From Ruminococcaceae bacterium UBA5295 (GTDB taxonomy: Bacteria > Bacillota > Clostridia > Oscillospirales > Acutalibacteraceae): a stretch of 21,254 bases of DNA. Within the stretch, counting starts at the first letter, position 1. The number at the start of each line of letters is the position of its first letter. Positions 16,171 through 21,254 of this stretch are shown here, one piece after another. A program made the translations under genes and the position numbers. The stretch covers positions 1-21,254 of the forward strand of contig DHSD01000020.1 in NCBI GenBank assembly GCA_002411365.1, read 5' to 3'. The notes under the pieces are model-generated. The model worked only from the letters and a program-made list of their open reading frames with translations. It was not told the DNA's origin and made no database searches.

Positions 16171-17088
16171 TCAGCCCTTCACAGCACCTCCCGTAACACC
16201 TGCAACATAGAATTTCTGCAGACAGAAGAACAGGACCATGATAGGCACGCCTACGCAGACGCAGCCCGCGTTGAACTGTGTGAAGTATTTGTAGACATTG
16301 TTCTTCTGGATCATCTGGTAGAGGCCGATGGCGACGGTCCACTTGTTGTAGTTGTCGCCCATGATGACGTTTGCGAAAATGTAGTCGTTCCACGGTGCCA
16401 TGAAAGCCATAAGTGCGGTGTAGACGACTATCGGGCCGGAGTTGGGCATTATGATGTGCAGGAATACCTGCCCATTTGTTGCCCCGTCGATGCGCGCGGC
16501 CTCGTCAAGCGAACGCGGTATTGTGTCGAAAAACCCTTTCGAAATGTAGAACCCAAGCCCTGACCCGGCAGAATACTGTATGATAAGGGCCCAGAGGTTC
16601 TGCGTGAGGCCCACGGCTTTAAGGATAAAGTATACGGCAATCATAGACATGAAGCCGGGGAACATACCGAGTATCAGTGCAAAGTTCATATATGGCTTGC
16701 GGAACGCAAAGCGCAGCCTTGAAAGCACATAGGCAACTGAAAGCGTAAGAAATGTGCTTATAACGCACGAAATGCACGACACCCACAGTGTATTGAAAAA
16801 CCATGCCTTGAATGGGAAGACAGCGTTTGCCCAGAGGCTTTTGTAGTTGTCAAGCGTCCAGTGCTCAGGAATGAAATTAGAGGTGAACGCGCCAGGCTCG
16901 GCGCGGAAAGATGTTAACACAACCCACACGACCGGTATAAGCCAGATGATTGATATGATGGTGAGGATTATGTAGATTACTACCGTGCCGGCTATCCTCC
17001 TTTTCCTTATGCTCGAAGTTTTTGCAGGCTTCGCGGCCTTTGCGGTTTTCTCAGTTTCGTCAGCACTTACAGCGTTTGCGGTTTTCAT
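16171..17088 (-). CDS. maltodextrin ABC transporter permease, MalG type
   Basis: Inner-membrane permease (305 residues) of a carbohydrate uptake ABC transporter (CUT1 family). Six hydrophobic segments follow a charged N-terminal tail; the first is about residues 33-58. The cytoplasmic EAA loop that contacts the ATPase is LDEAARIDGATNGQVFLHIIMP (about 194-215). The C-terminus QKFYVAGVTGGAVKG is the typical MalG ending. Its ATG overlaps the MalF stop (ATGA, 17085-17088), which implies coupled translation. Maltodextrin as substrate is inferred from the neighbouring GH13 genes. Confidence 0.92.
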   Translation of the reverse strand: MKTANAVSADETEKTAKAAKPAKTSSIRKRRIAGTVVIYIILTIISIIWLIPVVWVVLTSFRAEPGAFTSNFIPEHWTLDNYKSLWANAVFPFKAWFFNTLWVSCISCVISTFLTLSVAYVLSRLRFAFRKPYMNFALILGMFPGFMSMIAVYFILKAVGLTQNLWALIIQYSAGSGLGFYISKGFFDTIPRSLDEAARIDGATNGQVFLHIIMPNSGPIVVYTALMAFMAPWNDYIFANVIMGDNYNKWTVAIGLYQMIQKNNVYKYFTQFNAGCVCVGVPIMVLFFCLQKFYVAGVTGGAVKG

Positions 17089-18452
17089 TGAAATTCCTCC
17101 TCCCTCTTGTAAGACGCAGTGTGATGATAGGCAATAAGCGATGTAACAGCGCAGATGATGAAGGAGAATATGCCGATCACCGATGCAAGGTTGTAGTCGT
17201 AATTGTTGACCGTCAGTTTATACAGCCATGTCACGAGCAAATCGGTTTTTCCTGCTTGAAAGTAATCTGTCGTGGTCGGGCCGCCGCCTGACAGGAGGAA
17301 GATGACGTTGAAGTTGTTAAGGTTGGCGATGAATTGTGTTATAAGGTAAGGCGCTGTGACAAACAGCACGTAAGGCAGTGTTATGTGGAAGAATATCTGG
17401 ACGGGCGAAGCGCCGTCAATTTTTGCCGACTCATACATCTCGCTCGGGATATTCATCAAAATCCCCGATGTGATAAGCATGGTGTACGGAATGCCTATCC
17501 ACAGGTTTACAATAAGCACGACGATGCGCGCGTTTGTGGCGTTGTTCACGAGGAAATCCACCCTGCCAAGACCAAGACGCACCAGCAGCTCGTTGATGGG
17601 CCCGTACATGCTGAACATGTTCTGCATTACGAGCAGGGAGATGAACTGCGGAATCGCAATCGTTGTAACGAGGATAGAGCGCCACATGGCTTTAAGGTGT
17701 ATCTCTTTGTAGTTAATCATAAGCGCAACGATGATCCCGAGAAAATAGTTTGAAAATGTTGCTATTAAGGCCCACACAAGCGTCCAGCCTATAACGTGCA
17801 TGAATGTGTATGAAAGGAGCTTGTTTGCGCCGAGTATTGCTGCGAAGTTTGTAAAGCCAATCCAATGGAACAGGTTGCCCGGCACCTGGTGGTTGCTGTC
17901 GTAGTTAGTGAACGCGATAAGTATCATGAAGATGATAGGCAGTACGATAACGAACAGGATGCCGAGCATAGGGAGCGTAAGCATGGCGCCGTGGAAATTG
18001 GTGTCGCCGAGACTCCTGAAATCCTGCGCGAATGTGTTTGGGCGTTTTCCAGCACGACGTAGGCTAAGAAGTTTCCGCGCGCTGGAAATGTTGACAAGGT
18101 AAACTACAATGAAAACGCCGGTGATTACAAGCGTCATTATGCCGTAGAGGAGGAAGAGCATGGAGTTGTCGCCAGACTGTAGAACCGGCAGAAGCTTCCC
18201 CGGCTCCGTAACCCAGCCCTGCTTTTTGGTGCCAAGGGTATAAAGACCGTGCAGAAGGTCTCCGCCATTCATTATCATGAAAGCTATGTATGCAATTTCA
18301 GCTGCAAGGAAGATAAATCCTTTTATGATCTGATGGTCCGCAAAGTTTGCAAATCCCATTATAAAATAAGAACCTGCTTCTTTATCTTTAAATGTCAGTT
18401 TTGGCAGGCTGTTTACTTTTCCCTTTTTGAGCGCCTTGCCATCTTTTTCCAA
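17085..18452 (-). CDS. maltodextrin ABC transporter permease, MalF type
   Basis: 455-residue partner permease with an N-terminal extension carrying two extra hydrophobic segments (about 43-62 and 97-120) before the conserved six-segment core (about 155 onward). The EAA loop is EMYESAKIDGASPVQIFFHITLP (about 338-360). A LSGGGPTTTDYFQAGKTDLLVTWLYKLT block (about 387-414) is typical of MalF. The start is a TTG at 18450-18452 with GGGGG nine bases upstream. The nearby ATG (18440-18442 region) is out of frame, and no better in-frame ATG precedes the first conserved segment. It forms a heterodimer with the downstream MalG-type protein. Confidence 0.92.
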   Translation of the reverse strand: MEKDGKALKKGKVNSLPKLTFKDKEAGSYFIMGFANFADHQIIKGFIFLAAEIAYIAFMIMNGGDLLHGLYTLGTKKQGWVTEPGKLLPVLQSGDNSMLFLLYGIMTLVITGVFIVVYLVNISSARKLLSLRRAGKRPNTFAQDFRSLGDTNFHGAMLTLPMLGILFVIVLPIIFMILIAFTNYDSNHQVPGNLFHWIGFTNFAAILGANKLLSYTFMHVIGWTLVWALIATFSNYFLGIIVALMINYKEIHLKAMWRSILVTTIAIPQFISLLVMQNMFSMYGPINELLVRLGLGRVDFLVNNATNARIVVLIVNLWIGIPYTMLITSGILMNIPSEMYESAKIDGASPVQIFFHITLPYVLFVTAPYLITQFIANLNNFNVIFLLSGGGPTTTDYFQAGKTDLLVTWLYKLTVNNYDYNLASVIGIFSFIICAVTSLIAYHHTASYKREEEFQ

Positions 18453-18482
18453 ATTAAATCGCCCCCGCTTTTTTATAAGGCA

Positions 18483-18516
18483 TGCAGCTAAACCCCTTCT
18501 CAGGAGCTTAGCTGCA
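18483..18516 (-). other. intercistronic RNA hairpin between binding protein and malF
   Basis: In the minus-strand RNA, TGCAGCTAAGCTCC pairs with GGGGTTTAGCTGCA over 14 bp (two G-U pairs) around a six-base loop, in the 106-bp gap after the binding-protein stop. No U-run follows. A stabilising or partly terminating hairpin here would let the binding protein be made in excess over the permeases, as in other mal/msm operons; that function is inferred. Confidence 0.7.
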
Positions 18517-18558
18517 GTTTATGAATCTATGGGAATGGAATATCAGAAGTTTTAAGGA

Positions 18559-19854
18559 TTATTTCTTAACGGTAGCTTTCAGCGAGTCATTCCATGCATT
18601 CAGTTTAGTCTGGATGTCGGCTTGTTTAATCTTGCCTTCGAATATGTCTTTTGTGTAGGCCATACTCGAGTCTGACCAGAAGTTTGTCATCTGAGTGATG
18701 GAAGGCATTGGGATAGATGTTTTGGTCTGCTCAAGCTGAGCTGCAACTGTTTCATCACCTGTAACTGATGAATCGCTTGCAGCTTCTTTGTTGGCAGGGA
18801 CAACTTTGCGGTCTTTGAAAGCCTTGAGCTGGTTGTCTTTCTCAGTGAGGTACTCAGCAAGTTGCATTGCTGCCTGCGGGAACTTTGAGTGTGCATTTAC
18901 AAGGTAAAGGGTGTAACCTGCAAAAGAAACTATCTGTTTCTCTGCGCCACCGACGTTGATTGTCGGGAGTTTTGCAACAGCGTAGTTGCTGCCAAGTGCT
19001 TTCTTGAATGCGTCGGACTTCCATGAACCTGTTGCCTGTGCAACAAGCGAACCGTCTTTCAGAAGCTTTTCAGCATCGCCGTCGTTTACATTTTTCAAGC
19101 CATTTGCTTTAAGACCGGAGATGTATTTGGCAACCGCCACAGCTTCTGGGCTGTTGAAAGTGCTGCCGTTTACGTCTGTGCCCTTGTCACCGAAGAGCTT
19201 GACGCCGTTTGCAAGGTAGAACGGGGCAGTGTCGTAAAGGTTGGTCATGTCCCAGCCACAGCTCTTTCCGGCCCCTTTTGCTTTCTTCAGCATTCCGTCC
19301 ATTGTCTTGACATCGTCTGCACTAAGGACGCTCTTGTTGTAGAACAGGAAAATCGACTGTACGGAACGCGGGTAGCCGTAAAGGGTGCCCTTGTATGTGG
19401 AAGCCTGCACGGCGTTTGCATCGTCGTTTGCCTGAACATCTTTGGCAAAAACAGTGTTCGGGTAGCATGCGCCAGCCTCGACAAGCGCCCCAAGCTGGTC
19501 GTGCGGCACGTCGAAAACATCGGCCGCCGCATCAACGTCTTTCAGAATAGCGGCTTGTGCCTTGTCTTCATCCTGAACGTTGACGGTAACCGTGTATTTT
19601 TTATCTGCGTATTTCTTTACGAAATCCCCCGCCAGTTCCTTTAGCATTTTCTGGTCGTCGGCAGAGCCCCAGAGCGTGATTTTTGCTCCCTGTTCGCCGA
19701 GCGCTGAAGAAGTGGCGGAACTCGCAGAGGACTGCTGGGACAACGTGCCTTTTGAAGAAGTGGCCGTCGTATTTTTGCAGCCGGTTCCCATAGCTGCCAT
19801 GGATGCGGTCAGGGCACAGACAAGGCCCAATGAAACAATCTTTTTACCAGTCAT
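18559..19854 (-). CDS. maltodextrin-binding lipoprotein (ABC transporter solute-binding protein)
   Basis: Extracellular solute-binding protein of family 1 (MalE-like), 431 residues. The start is the ATG at 19852-19854, with AAAGGAGGAT upstream; reading further upstream in frame gives no credible signal peptide. The N-terminus has KK, a hydrophobic stretch (about 6-21) and Cys26 (MGTGC), where the lipoprotein would be cut and lipidated. The -3 residue is Gly rather than the usual Leu. A Ser/Thr/Ala-rich linker follows (about 29-55), then ITLWGSADDQKML, typical of these proteins, and VAKLPTINVGG with SFAGYTLYLVNAHSKFPQAAMQLAEYLT near the C-terminal lobe. It is the first transporter gene, downstream of the regulator, and is preceded by a LacI-type operator. 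Confidence 0.93.
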   Translation of the reverse strand: MTGKKIVSLGLVCALTASMAAMGTGCKNTTATSSKGTLSQQSSASSATSSALGEQGAKITLWGSADDQKMLKELAGDFVKKYADKKYTVTVNVQDEDKAQAAILKDVDAAADVFDVPHDQLGALVEAGACYPNTVFAKDVQANDDANAVQASTYKGTLYGYPRSVQSIFLFYNKSVLSADDVKTMDGMLKKAKGAGKSCGWDMTNLYDTAPFYLANGVKLFGDKGTDVNGSTFNSPEAVAVAKYISGLKANGLKNVNDGDAEKLLKDGSLVAQATGSWKSDAFKKALGSNYAVAKLPTINVGGAEKQIVSFAGYTLYLVNAHSKFPQAAMQLAEYLTEKDNQLKAFKDRKVVPANKEAASDSSVTGDETVAAQLEQTKTSIPMPSITQMTNFWSDSSMAYTKDIFEGKIKQADIQTKLNAWNDSLKATVKK

Positions 19855-19928
19855 AATCTGATCCTCCTTTAAATCCTTAATGAAATGATGTTTACCTTTT
19901 GCCTTTGTTTGAAAAGCCGCGGTGAGTT

Positions 19929-20000
19929 TTAATTTGCCTGCACCTTTTGTTGTGCAATCGGTTGCACAACAAAAGGTAGTAAGCACCTCCTTTTTACCAT
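19929..20000 (-). other. possible 23-codon leader ORF across the operator
   Basis: An ATG at 19998-20000 opens 23 codons (MVKRRCLLPFVVQPIAQQKVQAN) ending at TAA 19929-19931. AAGGAGG lies 13-14 bases upstream (within 20011-20021), which is rather far. A second GGAGG-rich site (19984-19995) lies inside it. Coding potential is unproven. Confidence 0.2.
19942..19977. promoter_or_regulatory. LacI-type operator within a 16-bp inverted repeat
   Basis: ACCTTTTGTTGTGCAA and TTGCACAACAAAAGGT are perfectly inverted around TCGG. The core TGCAATCGGTTGCA (19953-19966) differs by one base from the site in front of the regulator gene. It lies 100 bp upstream of the binding-protein start and overlaps a weak candidate -35 (TTGCAC on the minus strand). 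Probable binding site of the adjacent LacI-family protein. Confidence 0.8.
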
Positions 20001-20049
20001 CGCCTCAGATCCACCTCCTTGAAAATCAAGCAACCGAAAGATTGCCCGT

Positions 20050-21084
20050 TTACTCGGTTGATCCTTTAAAATTGCGGGATGTTGATTCCCGCGGGACTAT
20101 ATTGATGCCCACAAGCTCATGGGTAGGCTTATAATCTTTATTCTCAATTTTTGCCCGGATAAGCTGAAAGGCTTTCCTTCCGAGCTCGAATGCGTTTATG
20201 TCTATGGAAGTAAGCATAGGCGTAAAGTAATCGTCCATTTTGGTGTTGTTGAAACCTGCGACGAGCACATCCTGCGGCACGCGTATGCCTGCTTTTTTAA
20301 GGACCTTTATGGCGTCGAAGGCCATGTCATCGTCGGCGGCCACTATACCGCTGAAATCCTTTTTCCTTGAGAGCAGCTCGCTCATCATATTGCCGCCGTT
20401 GCTCCTCATGAATGCGCCTTTTACAACAAGGCCTTTGTCAAACTCTATGCCGCTTTCGCCAAGGGCTTTCCTGTAGCCCTCAAAGCGGTCCTTTACAACA
20501 AGGTATTCATCTGTAAGGCCAATAAATGCAATCTTTCTGCAGCCGCGCGAAATAAAATGCTCTGTCAGTTTGCGGCCGGCCTCTATGTTGTCGTTATCTA
20601 CCCATGTAACATTGCTTGAGTTTTCCGGGTTGCCTACAAGGACGAACGGGAATGAAATTTCGGTAAGTGCCTTTATCACTGTGTCGTTATGGCGTGAAGT
20701 CATAAGTATCAGGCCTTCTGCAACGCCGTTTTTAGCAAAGTCGAGCACTATCTTTTTTTCATCGGAAGGTGTGGCCGCACTTGAAATAAGTATGTTGTAG
20801 CCGCTTTTATAGGCTTCCGATGTGACGCCCCTCAGAATTTCCGGGAAAAAAGGGTGCTTAAAAGCATTCTCTTCTGTGCCGGGCATAAGCGTGCCAATAA
20901 TCTTTGTGTCTTTTCTCGCAAGCGAGCGTGCCAGCATATTGGGGTGGTAATCCATTTCCTGCATTACCCTTTTGACTTTTTCGCTTGTCTTCTTGCTGAT
21001 GCGCGGATTTTCATCGACAACCCTTGAAACAGTAGAAGGGGAAACGTCGGCCATTTTTGCTATATCCTTGATGGTAACAGCCAT
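20050..21084 (-). CDS. LacI-family transcriptional regulator of the maltodextrin cluster
   Basis: 344-residue regulator. The N-terminal helix-turn-helix is TIKDIAKMADVSPSTVSRVV (about 4-23), with recognition residues in VSPSTVSR, followed by the hinge-helix segment YHPNMLARSLARK (about 46-58) that inserts into the operator centre. The remainder is a periplasmic-binding-protein-like effector domain, with KIIGTLMP at its start and IVAADDDMAFDAIKVLKKAGIRVPQDVLVAGFNNT in the second half. The start ATG (21082-21084) follows AAAAAGG; an in-frame GTG six bases earlier is too close to the ribosome site. It lies just upstream of the transporter genes and has a matching operator in its own promoter, so it is probably an autoregulated repressor relieved by a maltodextrin. 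The ligand is inferred from context. Confidence 0.93.
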   Translation of the reverse strand: MAVTIKDIAKMADVSPSTVSRVVDENPRISKKTSEKVKRVMQEMDYHPNMLARSLARKDTKIIGTLMPGTEENAFKHPFFPEILRGVTSEAYKSGYNILISSAATPSDEKKIVLDFAKNGVAEGLILMTSRHNDTVIKALTEISFPFVLVGNPENSSNVTWVDNDNIEAGRKLTEHFISRGCRKIAFIGLTDEYLVVKDRFEGYRKALGESGIEFDKGLVVKGAFMRSNGGNMMSELLSRKKDFSGIVAADDDMAFDAIKVLKKAGIRVPQDVLVAGFNNTKMDDYFTPMLTSIDINAFELGRKAFQLIRAKIENKDYKPTHELVGINIVPRESTSRNFKGSTE

Positions 21085-21129
21085 TTTCACTCAGCCTTTT
21101 TAAATTTATGCTGCGGTGCTTTAATGTCC

Positions 21130-21143
21130 TGCAACCGTTTGCA
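21130..21143. promoter_or_regulatory. LacI-type operator in front of the regulator gene
   Basis: TGCAACCGTTTGCA (TGCAAACGGTTGCA on the minus strand) is a palindrome with a central CG. It begins five bases downstream of the -10 box and so covers the predicted transcription start, a placement expected for autorepression. It also resembles a CcpA cre site but deviates at two positions. Confidence 0.8.
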
Positions 21144-21148
21144 AAGCC

Positions 21149-21176
21149 ATTATAGCACATTATCCGAAAAATACAA
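21149..21176 (-). promoter_or_regulatory. promoter of the regulator gene
   Basis: On the minus strand a perfect TATAAT (21149-21154) lies 16 bases after TTGTAT (21171-21176). An AT-rich, UP-element-like stretch lies immediately upstream. Confidence 0.82.
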
Positions 21177-21189
21177 TATAATTTTAAAA

Positions 21190-21225
21190 GAATTATGAAT
21201 TATTTTAGAATTATGAATTATTTTT
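21190..21225. repeat. 18-bp AT-rich tandem repeat
   Basis: GAATTATGAATTATTTTA (21190-21207) is followed directly by the same 18 bases with one change at the last position (21208-21225). It lies just upstream of the regulator's -35 box. The rest of the interval to 21254 holds no recognised feature. Confidence 0.85.
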
Positions 21226-21254
21226 TATAAACTTCGCCGATTGTAAAATGAAGT

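Noticed and set aside
20030..20045. GCAACCGAAAGATTGC after the regulator stop as a third operator or terminator
   Set aside because: It looks like the operator with three extra central bases, which would break half-site spacing, and as a hairpin it has only four pairs.
21130..21143. CcpA cre site in front of the regulator
   Set aside because: It has the central CG and ends of the cre consensus but C and G at the two A/T positions, and it matches the second local site much better; CcpA remains only an alternative.

Overview
The window reads as part of the chromosome of an anaerobic Firmicute, most likely a Clostridia member of the Ruminococcaceae/Oscillospirales kind. This rests on T-box leaders in front of amino-acid operons, strong GGAGG ribosome sites, several TTG starts, a two-subunit clostridial isopropylmalate isomerase and a clostridial MalEFG-type transporter. 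The species is an inference. No phage, insertion sequence, CRISPR array, tRNA or rRNA was seen.

Positions 1-12,200 are a branched-chain amino acid block. On the minus strand lie ilvC and then ilvD, which runs off the left edge. Divergent from them is ilvB on the plus strand. A terminator hairpin separates ilvB from the convergent leuB. leuC-leuD-leuB form a tight minus-strand operon, and leuA lies divergent from it on the plus strand, followed by the transporter gene brnQ. Together IlvB, IlvC and IlvD take pyruvate to 2-ketoisovalerate, and LeuA, LeuCD and LeuB take that to 2-ketoisocaproate. The transaminase and the acetolactate synthase small subunit (ilvN) are not in the window. Both divergent intergenic regions carry back-to-back promoters, and each of the four resulting transcripts begins with its own T-box riboswitch and intrinsic terminator. 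Aligning the four leaders in one register gives specifier codons CTC (Leu) for ilvC, leuC and leuA, and GTC (Val) for ilvB.

Positions 12,300-21,250 are a maltodextrin uptake and processing cluster, all on the minus strand. In transcription order it holds a LacI-family regulator, a lipoprotein solute-binding protein, two MalF/MalG-type permeases, a neopullulanase/cyclomaltodextrinase (GH13_20) gene broken by about seven small indels in its 5' half, and an intact GH13 enzyme resembling bacterial maltosyltransferases. Two near-identical operators (TGCAAWCGGTTGCA), one over the start of the regulator's transcript and one in front of the binding-protein gene, suggest autoregulated local control. 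No ATPase gene is present, so a shared MsmX/MalK-type ATPase elsewhere is inferred. A strong bidirectional terminator separates this cluster from brnQ.

The most notable points are the four-leader T-box arrangement with split Leu/Val sensing, the clustered frameshifts in the neopullulanase gene whose catalytic motifs are all preserved, the non-canonical GH13 enzyme, and several RNA or DNA hairpins at operon junctions (ilvC-ilvD, binding protein-malF, the brnQ leader).
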